Assembly (NCBI GenBank): GCA_964291475.2
Contig: OZ220076.1
Coordinates: 186,001 to 250,000 of the forward strand
DNA: 64,000 bases
Source: DAOUKH01 sp964291475
Lineage (GTDB): Bacteria; Chloroflexota; Dehalococcoidia; SHYB01
Direction: 5' to 3'
How positions within the stretch are numbered: the first letter of the stretch is position 1; the number at the start of each line of letters is the position of its first letter. A model generated the notes under the pieces. It saw only the letters and a program-made list of their open reading frames with translations, did not search any database and had not been told where the DNA came from. The position numbers were made by a program, and so were the translations under genes. Shown here piece after piece: positions 17,652 to 26,704 of this stretch.

Positions 17652-19460
17652 CTAGTCGAGGCCGGTGGGGAAGTTGGGCGGCTCGGGCGGGCCGGCTTCC
17701 TTGCCGGTGAGGCGGTCTTTGAGGTCGCGGAGGCCCTTGGACATCGAGCCTTGGAACTGGGTGACCTCGCTGGCGAGCGTCGCCTGGAAATAGGTGCTGA
17801 AGGAGCCGATCTCGCGGAACTTGCGGAACCGCTTGCGCAGCATGCTGAAGCTGAATCCCGTCTGTACGTCGAGGAGCGACTGCACGAGCATGCGCTCGAG
17901 CTGGCGCGCCGCCGCGTCGAAGTTGGTGTGCGCGCCGTCCTCCGGCTCGGGAACGATCACGTCGACGATGCCGAAGGTGCGGCAGTCGTACGCCGTCAGT
18001 TTCAGGGCCTCGGCGACCTCTTCGACCTTGTCGGGGTCGCGGTAGAGGATCAGGGCAGCCGCCTCCGGGGTGATCGGGGTGAAGATCGCGTTCTCCAGCA
18101 TCAGGATGCGGTCGGCGACGCTGAGGGCGATGGCCGCCTCGCTTCCCCCCTCGCCGATGATCACGGAGATGATCGGCGTTCTGAGGTCGGACATCGCGCT
18201 GATAGTCTCGCCGACGGCGGCGGCGATGCCCTGCTCCTCGGCCTCGATGGACTGCAAGACGCCGGGCGTGTCGATGAGCGTGACTACGGGGAGTTTGAAG
18301 CGTTCGGCCATGCGCAGGGCGCGTTGGGCCTTGCGGAGGCCCGCCGGTGTCACGCGGGCGGCCCCGGCGTCGTCGTCGCGGCCCCGGTCGTTGCCGATGA
18401 CCATGACCGCCTCGCCGGCGAGATAGCCCATGCCGATCATCATGCCCTGGTCGTCGGCGCTGACCCGGTCGCCATGGAGCTCGACGAAGTTCGAGGTGAT
18501 CCGCTCGACGAAATCGCGGGCGGACGGGCGCTTCTCATGCCGCGCCAGTTGGAGCCGCTCCCAGGCCGGAGCCTGCGGCGCCTCCTGGGCACGCAGGCGC
18601 GCTCGGTTGGCGATGGTGAGACGGAACTTCACGCTGAAGAGATCAAGCAGAAGCGCGAGGTGTTGCTTCAACTGTTGGCGGTCGACGATGGCGTCGACGG
18701 CGCCGTGCCGCAGGTAGAACTCGGCCGTGTGGTAGTCCTTGGGAAGGCTTTCCTTGTCGGATGCCCGTTCGACGACCTTCTTGGGGACGAAGCCGATCAG
18801 GGCCCCAGGTTCGGCCAAGACTACGTCGGCCATGCTGGCCGCGGATGAGAACAGGTAGCTGGAAGAAGGGCTGGCCAGCACCGCGATGAACGGGACCTGC
18901 TTCTTGCGCAGCCGCTTCAGCGTGGTAACGACTTTCGCCATCTGCATGAGCGAGAGCATGCCCTCGCGGATCCGCGGCGTGCCGCCGGAAGCGACAAGGA
19001 CGAAGGGAATGCGCTGCCGCACCGCGGCCTCGGCGGCTTGGGCGATCTTCTCACCGACGGCACTGCCGATGCTGCCACCCATGAAGCCGAAGTCGGTCAC
19101 GGCGAGCACGCACTGAATCCCGCCGATATTGGCCGTGCCGGTCACCACGGCTTCGAGCAGGCCGGTGACGCTCTGGGCCTGAGAGAGCCGGTCGCGGTAG
19201 GAGAGGTGGTCGGAGAAGGAGAGCGGGTCGAGCGGGACCAGCGATTGGTTCATCTCGCGGAAGGTCCCGGCGTCGGTCAGCAGGTTGATGCGCCGCAGCG
19301 CGGGGAGGTTGTAATGGAACCGGCACTGCGGGCAGACGCGGTAGCGCGTGTAGGCGGGGGCGTGCTCGATATCGGCGCCGCAGTGGAGGCAGCGGTCCGT
19401 TTGCTCTTCCAGTTCCTCGGCCAGCGTTTCCGCGGAGAGGATCTCGGTCTCTTCCGCCAT
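17652..19460 (-). CDS. accDA: Acetyl-CoA carboxylase carboxyltransferase, fused beta and alpha subunits (AccD-AccA)
   Basis: A 602-residue fusion. Residues 1-300 are AccD: a zinc ribbon (Cys24, Cys27, Cys43, Cys46 in CLHCGAD...CPQCRF) and the crotonase-like core with SGGTPRIREGM. Residues about 300-600 are AccA: FVELHGDRVSADDQGMMIGMG, TLIDTPGVLQSIEAEEQG and GEGGSEAAIALSVADRILMLENA. The complex transfers carboxyl from biotin to acetyl-CoA to make malonyl-CoA for fatty acid synthesis. The ATG at 19460 was chosen over longer frames because homology starts there. The next gene upstream is ftsK. The fusion guarantees 1:1 stoichiometry. Confidence 0.92.
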   Translation of the reverse strand: MAEETEILSAETLAEELEEQTDRCLHCGADIEHAPAYTRYRVCPQCRFHYNLPALRRINLLTDAGTFREMNQSLVPLDPLSFSDHLSYRDRLSQAQSVTGLLEAVVTGTANIGGIQCVLAVTDFGFMGGSIGSAVGEKIAQAAEAAVRQRIPFVLVASGGTPRIREGMLSLMQMAKVVTTLKRLRKKQVPFIAVLASPSSSYLFSSAASMADVVLAEPGALIGFVPKKVVERASDKESLPKDYHTAEFYLRHGAVDAIVDRQQLKQHLALLLDLFSVKFRLTIANRARLRAQEAPQAPAWERLQLARHEKRPSARDFVERITSNFVELHGDRVSADDQGMMIGMGYLAGEAVMVIGNDRGRDDDAGAARVTPAGLRKAQRALRMAERFKLPVVTLIDTPGVLQSIEAEEQGIAAAVGETISAMSDLRTPIISVIIGEGGSEAAIALSVADRILMLENAIFTPITPEAAALILYRDPDKVEEVAEALKLTAYDCRTFGIVDVIVPEPEDGAHTNFDAAARQLERMLVQSLLDVQTGFSFSMLRKRFRKFREIGSFSTYFQATLASEVTQFQGSMSKGLRDLKDRLTGKEAGPPEPPNFPTGLD

Positions 19461-19485
19461 CGCCCTGCCCCCGGCATCCCGCCGG

Positions 19486-22252
19486 CTAGGCGGCGGGTTC
19501 GATGAGCCCCTCCTCCTCAAGCATTTCAATGAGGCTCCGAGCCTTATTATAGCCAATCCTTAGGCGGCGCTGTAGGAGTGAGGGCGACACATTCGAGGCC
19601 CGTTCCGCAATGGCCTTGGCCTCCTCGTACAGTGGGTCCATGGCCTCGTCCTCGGCGATGATCTCGCTGAGCGTCGGGTGGGCGAGGGGCTTGGCCTCCG
19701 GCGGCCCGGCCGGCGAGGCGGGGCCGGGGCCCCCAGACGGCGGGGTCGCGGCGGGGGGCGGCGGTGGCGCAGCCTCGTCACCGCTGTCGACCCGCACGTG
19801 CGCCGGCTTACTGTCGGTGTTCTGGCTGTTCCAGGCGCGGATGATGCGCTCGAGCTCGCGGTCGGAGACGAAGACGCCCTGCACCCGCTTCGGCTTCGGC
19901 GCATCCTGAGGCAGGTAGAGCGAGTCGCCCTTGCCGAGCAGCTTCTCGGCGCCGCCGGTATCGAGGATGGTGCGGGAGTCGGTGACCGAGGAGACGGCGA
20001 AGCTCATGCGGGTCGGGAAGTTCGCCTTGATGAGCCCGGTGACCACGTCGACCGAGGGCCGCTGGGTGGCGACGATGAGGTGGATGCCGGTGGCGCGGCC
20101 AAGCTGGGCCAGGCGCGTCAGGGCATGCTCGACATCGTAGGGGGCGGCCATCATGAGATCGGCGAGCTCGTCGATGGCGATGACGATGTAGGGCAGCGGA
20201 TCGACGACTTTCTTGTTGTCGTTGTAGGAGACGATGTTGCGGGCGCCGATCGCCGAGAACTTCTTGTACCGCTCGTCCATCTCGTTGATGGCCCAGCGCA
20301 GCGCGGAGACGACCTTGTCGACGTCGAGGATCACCGGCATGAGCAGATGGGGCAGGCTGGCGTAGGGCGCCATCTCGACGCGCTTCGGGTCGATCAGGAT
20401 CAGGCGCAGAGTCTTGGGGCGTGGCCTGCATCAGCAGGCTGGCGAGCAGGGCGTTGATGCTGACGCTCTTGCCGCTGCCGGTAGAGCCCGCAATCAGGAT
20501 GTGGGGCATCTTGGCAAGGTCGGCGACTTCGTGATCGCCGCCGCTGCCCTTGCCCAGGGCCACGGCGAGCTTCGTCTTGGCCCGCTGCTTCGCGAAGAGC
20601 GGCGACTCGATGACGCCGCGAAGGCTGACGAACTCGAACTCCTCGTTGGGGACTTCGACGCCGACGAGCGGCTTGCCCGGTATCGGCGCTTCGATGCGGA
20701 TACTCGACGCGGCAAGGGCGAGCGCGAGGTCCTTGTCCAGGTTGGCGATGGCGTCGACCTTGACGCGCGTCCGCGCGGTCTCCTCCCGGCGCACGACGGG
20801 CCGGCCATGTTCGTCCAGGAGCTGCTTGCCGTCGGCGTCCTTGACCCGGACTTCCTTGAACCGGCGCACCCAACCGGGCTCGATGCCGAATTGGGTCACG
20901 GCGGGGCCGGGGTTTATCTCGACGACCTTGGCCTCGATGTTGTAGCTGGCGAGGGCGTCTTCGATGGCGCGGGCCTTCGATTCGTTGTCGATGCCGGAGG
21001 GGCCCATGACGGGGGCGTGATCGAGGAGCTCGACGGCGGGCAAGCGCCAGTCGCCGGCGGTCTCGCCGAGGTAGGAAGAGGCGTCGGCGGAGGGGGCGGC
21101 TGCCGCCGGGACCTCCTCGGGCCCATCCATTTCGTCGAGATCGTCGAAGTCTTCCTCGTTTTCGAGATCATCCATGTCGTCGAGGAGACGAATGCCGTCG
21201 AGGTCGTCGTCTTCGTCTTCGAGGGAGTCCATCTCGTCGAGCAGGTCTTGCATGTCGGCGATGAAGGGGTCGGAGTCACGCTCTCGACTGGTGTCGGGGG
21301 GCTCCTCGTCGGCGTCGTAGCCAGTCGGGTCGTACTCGCTCGCGTTTGGCTCGCTCGCGTATGCACCCGCGTCGTCACTATAGAAGTCAGCGGGCGGTGA
21401 CTCGTCCCGCGCGTCGTCCTCGATGGGCGCGGCGGTGGGCCGGTAGTCGTCCAGCGGGATGGCCTGGGGCACGTTGGAGGGCTGGGCAGCCGAGGGCTGC
21501 GGGCGCGGGGCACGCGGAGGCGAGTCGTCGGCGAAGAGGGGGGGCGGTGGGAAGGGGTGCGCCCCTTCGCGCGGCCGGGCGCTGCGGTCCACGATGTCGT
21601 CGGCGGTAAGGGGCTGCTTTCCCCCACCGCCGTTCGTCCTCCATGAGGGCGGAGGGGAGGGAGGCGCCGCGGCGCGGCGTTGGCGGCGGCGCTCGGCGGC
21701 CGCGGCGGCGGATGCTCCCAGCGCTCCCGCGCCCCTCGCCACGAGCCCGCCGGCGGCGGCGGTCCCCCGGGCGCCGTAGACGGCCGCGGCGCGCGAGGCC
21801 GCCGGGGAGAGGAGCGCAAGGCCGACCACGCCCAGCCCAACGAGGCGGAGCACGCCGAGGGCGGTGCGTTCGCCGATGATCAGGGCGCCGAACGAGCCGC
21901 CGAGGCCATCCTCGGCAAGCGCCCCACTTTCGGGCAGATAGAAGGCGAGCGCGCCCCAAGCGGTGAAGCCGAGGAACAGGGCGCCAAGGAAGCGGTACCA
22001 GTGCTCACCGAGCAGGTGGCGGCGGGCCAGGGCGATGACCACAACCACGGCCATCGCCGCCGCCGCCGCCGCGCCGTAGCCGATCGTTTCCCATATCGCC
22101 TCGACCTGCCAGGTCACCACACCGGCAATCGCGGCGATCGCAGCGGCGACAGCGAGCAGGGCGATCTTCGAGCTTCGTACGCGGCGGGGGAGGGAGACGC
22201 CCGCCGCCCCGGCGGCGGGCTTACGGGGGCGGGCTTTGGGTTTCGTGGGCAT
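19486..22252 (-). CDS. ftsK: DNA translocase FtsK/SpoIIIE (frameshifted)
   Basis: Membrane-anchored dsDNA translocase for chromosome segregation at division. N-terminal region (about 30-190) has four or so hydrophobic spans. A long acidic/Pro linker follows (about 200-400), then the alpha/beta RecA-like motor with Walker A GSTGSGKSVSINALL (about 585-600), Walker B VIAIDELADLMM, ATQRPSVDVVTG and the C-terminal winged-helix gamma domain RRLRIGYNKARSLIEMLEEEGLI. One extra base near 20408-20412 breaks the frame between LLMQATPQD and LRLILIDPKRVEM; removing it joins the two parts perfectly. For an essential gene this is more likely a sequence error than decay. Confidence 0.9.
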
Positions 22253-23908
22253 CTATGCCTCCACCGCTACCGGCAGAATGGTGGGCCGACGCTTCGTTCT
22301 CTTCGTGAAATACTGCCGCAGCGCTTCGCGGGCAATCTCTTCGGCGTCGGCGTTGGTGGGCGGGCCCCCGTTGCTTTCGATCGCGGCGGCGATGACCTCG
22401 CGGGCCTCGGCGATGACGTCGGGGGCCTCGTCGGTGTCGAGCACGCCGTAGGACCAGAGATTGGCGGCGCCGGCCATGCGCCGCGTCTTGCCGTCGATGG
22501 GGACCACGGCGACGACGACGCCGTTACGGGCCAGCCGCTTCCGGTCGGCCAGCACCGGGCTATGCGGGCTCCAGCGGCCGTGGCCGTCGACGTAGATGGG
22601 GCCGGCGTCGACCGACGGCGCGCGCCTCGCGCCCTTGCGGCCAAGCTCGACGACGTCGCCATCTTCCAGGAGGAAGATGTTGTCCTCGGGCACACCCATC
22701 GCCTGGGCAAGGCCGGCGTGGGCGACGAGGTGGCGGTACTCGCCGTGGATGGGCGTGAAGTGGCGCGGCTTGGTGAGATTGAGCATGGTCTTGAGCTCTT
22801 CCCGCGCCGCGTGGCCGTGGACGTGCACCTGCTCGATGCGGTCGTAGAGGACGGTCGCGCCGAGGCGGTGCAGGTTGTTGATGGTGTCGTTCACCAAGCG
22901 TTCGTTTCCGGGGATGGGGCTGGCGGAGATGATGACCGTGTCGCCTTGACGGATGGTCACGTCACGGTGATCGTTGCGGGCCATGCGGACGAGGGCCGAG
23001 GTCGGTTCGCCCTGGGCGCCGGTGGTGACGAGGAGGGCGCGCTCGGGCGGGAGGTTGTTGATCTCGTCGACACGGCCCCGCGCGGCCTGGGGGATCTTGA
23101 GATAGCCGAGGTCCATCGCCATGGCGCAGTTGTCGACCATGCTGCGGCCCACGAAGGCCATGCGGCGGTTGTGCTTGACGGCGGCGTCGGCGACCTGCTG
23201 GACGCGGGCGATGAGCGAGGCGAAGGTGGCCACGATCACCCGGCCCGGTGCGGCGCCGATCACCCGGTCGAGGGTCTCGCCGACGACCTTCTCGGAGGGC
23301 GTGTAGCCGGGGGTGTCGGCGTAGGTTGAGTCGGAGAGGAGGAGGTCGACCCCCTCCGCGCCCAGGCTGGCCAGCTTGCCCAGGTCGGAGGCGCGTCCGT
23401 CGGCGGGGGTGTGGTCGAACTTGAAGTCGCCGGTGTGGACGATGAGGCCGCGGGGGGTGCGGACGGCCAGGCCCATGGCGTCGGGGATGCTGTGGCAGAC
23501 GCGGAAGAACTCGACGTCGATGTGGCCGAACTTGACGCGGTCGCCCGCGCTGATCTCGTTGACCGAGGCCTTCTTCAGCAGGCGGCGCTCCTGGAGCTTC
23601 ACCTTCACCAGACCGGCGGCGAGGGTCGATGCGTAGACGGGGACGTTCACGTCGCCGATCAGGTAGGGGATCGCGCCGATGTGGTCCTCATGGCCGTGGG
23701 TGACCATGACCGCCCGCAGTTTCTCCCGCCGTTCGAGGACGTAGGAGAGGTCGGGGATGATGACGTCGATGCCGGGGGCGTCGAGGCCGGGGAACATGAC
23801 GCCGGCGTCGATGATGATCATGTCGTCGGCGTTTTCGACGACGAGCATGTTCTTGCCGATCTCGCCGAGACCGCCGAGGGGAACGATGCGGAGATCAGAC
23901 TTGCTCAC
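22253..23908 (-). CDS. rnj: Ribonuclease J
   Basis: A 551-residue beta-CASP metallo-beta-lactamase RNase acting in mRNA decay and rRNA maturation (5'-to-3' exo- and endonuclease). Zinc motif THGHEDHIGAIPYL near 74-87, a CHSIPDAMGL His, GDFKFD, SDSTYAD, the beta-CASP GRSMVDN and GAQGEPTSAL segments, and HVHGHAAREELK all match. The stop abuts the ftsK start (1 bp apart), so rnj-ftsK are cotranscribed. GGAGG precedes the ATG. Confidence 0.95.
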   Translation of the reverse strand: MSKSDLRIVPLGGLGEIGKNMLVVENADDMIIIDAGVMFPGLDAPGIDVIIPDLSYVLERREKLRAVMVTHGHEDHIGAIPYLIGDVNVPVYASTLAAGLVKVKLQERRLLKKASVNEISAGDRVKFGHIDVEFFRVCHSIPDAMGLAVRTPRGLIVHTGDFKFDHTPADGRASDLGKLASLGAEGVDLLLSDSTYADTPGYTPSEKVVGETLDRVIGAAPGRVIVATFASLIARVQQVADAAVKHNRRMAFVGRSMVDNCAMAMDLGYLKIPQAARGRVDEINNLPPERALLVTTGAQGEPTSALVRMARNDHRDVTIRQGDTVIISASPIPGNERLVNDTINNLHRLGATVLYDRIEQVHVHGHAAREELKTMLNLTKPRHFTPIHGEYRHLVAHAGLAQAMGVPEDNIFLLEDGDVVELGRKGARRAPSVDAGPIYVDGHGRWSPHSPVLADRKRLARNGVVVAVVPIDGKTRRMAGAANLWSYGVLDTDEAPDVIAEAREVIAAAIESNGGPPTNADAEEIAREALRQYFTKRTKRRPTILPVAVEA

Positions 23909-23941
23909 GAACGATCCTCCCTGCCGGCGCGAGGACGGCGC

Positions 23942-24547
23942 CTAGAAGAGGCCGAGCTGCTTCGGCTCCTGCTCCGCCGGCTTGACCTCGGCGGTCTGCG
24001 CGATGAGCTCCGGAATCTTCTTGAAGTCGGCTTCTATCGTGGCGCGGAGCGACTGCTGATAGAGCGCCGCCGCGGGATGGTGCACGGGCATGACGGTCCG
24101 CCCCTCCACTTGGCGGGGCTGGCCGTGGGCCTTGCTGATGGCGGCTCCTGGAAGGAAGCGCTGCAGCGAGTGCCGTCCCAAGGTGACGATGACCTTGGGG
24201 TCGATGAACTCGATCTGGCCCGTCAGCCAGGGGTCGCAGGCGGCGGTTTCCTCGGGGAGCGGGTCGCGGTTGCCCGGTGGGCGGCACTTCACCATGTTGG
24301 CGATGTAGACGTCTTCGCGCCGCAGGCCGATGGAGCCGATGAGCTCGTCGAGGATCTGTCCGGCGGGGCCGACGAAGGGGCGTCCCTGTTGGTCTTCGTG
24401 ATAGCCGGGGCCTTCGCCGATGAACATGACGTCGGCGGCTGGGTTCCCCTCGCCGGGCACCACCTGGGTGCGGCCCTTCGCGAGGCCGCATGCGGTGCAA
24501 GAGAGGGCGGCGGAGCAGAGGGCTTCGAGGGAGGGGAAGTCGGCCAT
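23942..24547 (-). CDS. Uracil-DNA glycosylase, type 4/5 [4Fe-4S] family
   Basis: A 201-residue family 4-like UDG that excises uracil from DNA. N-terminal cluster cysteines Cys17 and Cys20 (CTACGL), active-site motif GEGPGYHED near 44-52, VKCRPPGNRDP with a third cluster Cys, a further Cys in ETAACDPWL, and the second motif HHPAAAL. The C-terminal KQLGLF resembles a PCNA/beta-clamp-binding tail of the QLxLF type, as in other family 4 enzymes. First gene of a probable run with rnj and ftsK (33-bp gap). Confidence 0.92.
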   Translation of the reverse strand: MADFPSLEALCSAALSCTACGLAKGRTQVVPGEGNPAADVMFIGEGPGYHEDQQGRPFVGPAGQILDELIGSIGLRREDVYIANMVKCRPPGNRDPLPEETAACDPWLTGQIEFIDPKVIVTLGRHSLQRFLPGAAISKAHGQPRQVEGRTVMPVHHPAAALYQQSLRATIEADFKKIPELIAQTAEVKPAEQEPKQLGLF

Positions 24548-24660
24548 ATTCAGAAGGGTTTGAAACTTTTTCTATATTTTACTCTAGCACGGCCCTTCTT
24601 ATGTCGTCAACCGCGGGGAGGGGCGCTCCCCCTTTGGGGGAGGCCAGTTTTGCTCCGGGT

Positions 24661-24746
24661 CGTGAGCGTTGGTGAGCGTTCGTGAACGTTCGTGAACGCG
24701 CTACAGGTGTGAGGTCGTGAACGTTTGGTGAGCGCTCGTGAGCGTC
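24661..24746 (+). repeat. Seven decamer iterons, consensus CGTGARCGTT
   Basis: Four 10-bp units in tandem at 24661, 24671, 24681 and 24691 (CGTGAGCGTT, GGTGAGCGTT, CGTGAACGTT, CGTGAACGCG), a 15-bp spacer, then three more at 24716, 24727 and 24737 (CGTGAACGTT, GGTGAGCGCT, CGTGAGCGTC), the first two of these separated by one base. The one-helical-turn spacing is typical of cooperative protein binding. They lie 113 bp upstream of the UDG start, in the same gap as the palindrome repeats. Confidence 0.8.
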
Positions 24747-24764
24747 TTTTGGCATCGGTGCGCC

Positions 24765-25082
24765 GCGAAGGGGGGGAGTCGAATGACGGGAGCGCCTCAT
24801 CTCAATCTTCTCCAGGGGGGAGACCTTTGAAAAACGGGGCCGGTTGTGGGGGAACGGGCGCTTCGCGAAGCGCCCCTACAGGGGAGGGCGACCACAAGGG
24901 TCGCCCCTACGGGTGGGGCATGGAAGTGACGGCTATCGATGGCAGTTGGCGGCCGGCGGGGGGGCCCCTCATCTCAATCTTCTCCCGGGGGGAGAAGAGC
25001 AAGACCTCCCCACGTCGCCCCTCCGGCGCGCCCGTCGGGCGCGTGCCCTCTCTCAAATCTCCCCCAGAGGGGGAGGCTTGGG
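24765..25082. repeat. Composite intergenic palindrome repeat array
   Basis: Modules in order: a GCGCCTCATCTCAATCTTCTCCAGGGGGGAGA variant near 24789, a perfect palindrome with arms GGGCGCTTC/GAAGCGCCC at 24856-24875, a hairpin GGGCGACC/GGTCGCCC at 24886-24906, a second CTCATCTCAATCTTCTCCCGGGGGGAGAAGAG near 24967-24998, CGGCGCGCCCGTCGGGCGCG near 25023, and the CTCCCCC/GGGGGAG hairpin ending at about 25077. The two central hairpins carry base changes relative to 3958-4034 that are compensated on both arms. No gene is convincing between 24548 and 25149. Confidence 0.8.
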
Positions 25083-25185
25083 ACGCCGACTCTAGGATGA
25101 CACGGCGGTGTCATCCGCTCCTTGCCCATGGGCGGGGCCGTTTCTTACCATGACGGTAGCGCTTACTTTTTGGACGACACTCCTG

Positions 25186-25509
25186 ATGACACTCCCGTAC
25201 GAACCCGGATCGTACCGTCCAGCCGCCGAGCAACCGACCGATGACGAACCAACCGATAGCGAAGCCCCCGCGCCGACGGGCGAGCGCGTGCCCCGGTTCG
25301 CGATCTTCGCGGCTTGCCCCAAGTGCGGCGGGCAGTACGAGCGTGACGGCCACAGCTGCATGTGCTTCCAGTGCAGCTTCGAGTGGGACGTGCTCGACGC
25401 CATCGAGGACGTCTTGGAGCGGGCCTTCCGGCGCTATCCCGGTCCACCTCCCGTTCCCCGACTCCAGGACACCCCCCGCGACCTCTTCGGCGAGGAACCG
25501 GCGGCGTAG
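25186..25509 (+). CDS. Zinc-ribbon protein, unknown function
   Basis: About 107 residues from ATG 25186 (an alternative ATG at 25150 would add 12 hydrophobic residues; neither has a clear ribosome site). After an acidic, Pro-rich N-terminus there is a zinc ribbon: Cys44-x2-Cys47 (CPKCGG) and Cys60-x2-Cys63 (CFQCSFEWD). A helical tail with FRRYPGPPPVPR follows. The stop lies 5 bp before the next gene. The family is not recognised. The pairing with a sigma-region-4-like protein suggests a role in transcription; this is inference. Confidence 0.6.
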   Translation: MTLPYEPGSYRPAAEQPTDDEPTDSEAPAPTGERVPRFAIFAACPKCGGQYERDGHSCMCFQCSFEWDVLDAIEDVLERAFRRYPGPPPVPRLQDTPRDLFGEEPAA

Positions 25510-25514
25510 CACGA

Positions 25515-25865
25515 TTGGAGATCATCGGGGCGCAGAAGGGACTCGCCCACGCCGCCAAGGTCAGCCTCGTCAAGACCAAGCTCGTCGCCCTCTTCCGGAC
25601 GCCGCGCCGCCACTACCGGCTCAACACCGGCGAGACGGTGGAGACAGGTCTGGCCTACGCCGACCGCGCCGTGGACGCGGGCGAGCTGGTCTACGCGCTG
25701 GGGCGCTGCTCGCCGCGCCAGCAGGAGGCACTACGGCTCTGGCTGGGGCGGGAGCCGCTGTCGCAGGAACGGATCGCCGACCGGCTCGGCGTGAACATCG
25801 CCACGGTCAAGCGGGACCTCGGGGCAGCATTGGAGACGATGGTGGCCTCAATTTGGGACGATTGA
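25515..25865 (+). CDS. Sigma-70 region 4-like helix-turn-helix protein
   Basis: About 116 residues from TTG 25515. The second half is a sigma region 4-type HTH: CSPRQQEALRLWLGREPLSQERIADRLGVNIATVKRDLGAALETM, where SQERIADRLGVNIATVKRDL is the helix-turn-helix. There is no region 2, so it is not a complete sigma factor. Such stand-alone region-4 proteins occur in phages and as regulators. GAGGAA lies some 17 bp upstream, within the end of the zinc-ribbon gene, suggesting coupled translation. Confidence 0.7.
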   Translation: MEIIGAQKGLAHAAKVSLVKTKLVALFRTPRRHYRLNTGETVETGLAYADRAVDAGELVYALGRCSPRQQEALRLWLGREPLSQERIADRLGVNIATVKRDLGAALETMVASIWDD

Positions 25866-25872
25866 CCCGACC

Positions 25873-26601
25873 CTAGCGACCTCGCTCCAGGCGGTCGATC
25901 AGGTAGTGAGGGAGGCCCGCCTTGCGCATCCGGGCCTGCACCTCGGCGATGTCGTAGGCGGCGCGGTGGAATGTCGCCGTCTTCCCGCGGAGATCGAGGA
26001 TCGCGTAGGCGGCGCGGGGGTCGCCGTCGCGGGGCTGCCCGACGCTGCCGGGGTTGATAATCGCGCGCCCCGGCGGCTCGACCGGCCCGCCGGAGCCTGG
26101 GAGCACGGTGAGCGCCGCGTCCACCCCCGGCTCGACGATGACCATCGGCACGTGCGAGTGCCCCACCAGGCACCACTGGGTCTCGAAGCACTCGAAGCTC
26201 GCCAACGCCACCGGCTCGGACAGGACATACTCCCATACCGGCTCGCGGGGACTTCCATGGGCCAGCGTCACGTCCCGCCGCGCCGTGCGCGCCGGCAGCG
26301 ACCCCAACCATGCGCGGTCGGCCTCGGAGAGCACGCTGCCGGTCCAAAGGTTGGCCTCGGCGGCGTAGGGGTTGAAGTCGTCGATGGGGACCGCGCCGAT
26401 GGCGCCCAGATCGTGGTTGCCCGAGAGCGAGACGGCGCACCGGTCGCGGATGATCTCGATGCACGGGCCGGGGTCGGGGCCGTAGCCCACGATGTCACCG
26501 AGGCACCACAGCTCGTCCACACCGGCGGCGTCGACCTCGGCCAGCACGGCCTCGAGGGCCGGCAGGTTCGCGTGCACGTCCGAGACCATCGCCACCCGCA
26601 T
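25873..26601 (-). CDS. Metallophosphoesterase (calcineurin-like, YfcE/diadenosine-type)
   Basis: A 242-residue calcineurin-like phosphoesterase with the full metal-binding set: SDVHAN (residues 7-12), GDIVGYGPDP (about 35-44), SGNHD (about 59-63), VTLAHGSP (about 112) and GHSHVP (about 147). The GDIVGYGPDPGPCIE form is that of the small prokaryotic serine/threonine-phosphatase or Ap4A-hydrolase-like subgroup. It probably hydrolyses phosphodiesters or phosphomonoesters; substrate unknown. It converges with the sigma-4-like gene, 7 bp between stops. Confidence 0.9.
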   Translation of the reverse strand: MRVAMVSDVHANLPALEAVLAEVDAAGVDELWCLGDIVGYGPDPGPCIEIIRDRCAVSLSGNHDLGAIGAVPIDDFNPYAAEANLWTGSVLSEADRAWLGSLPARTARRDVTLAHGSPREPVWEYVLSEPVALASFECFETQWCLVGHSHVPMVIVEPGVDAALTVLPGSGGPVEPPGRAIINPGSVGQPRDGDPRAAYAILDLRGKTATFHRAAYDIAEVQARMRKAGLPHYLIDRLERGR

Positions 26602-26704
26602 CGGGCCAGTCTAGCACCGAGGGGCGGGACCGCCGGCGCTGCTTGCCGGGGTGTGGGGCCGGTGCTAGGCTGGCCGCGCTCTGCTTCCTGAAGGGGAGGT
26701 CTGT

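Noticed and set aside
24725..25153. Open frames within the repeat array
   Set aside because: Encoded only by repeat modules, which give similar low-complexity peptides in every copy; no ribosome site.
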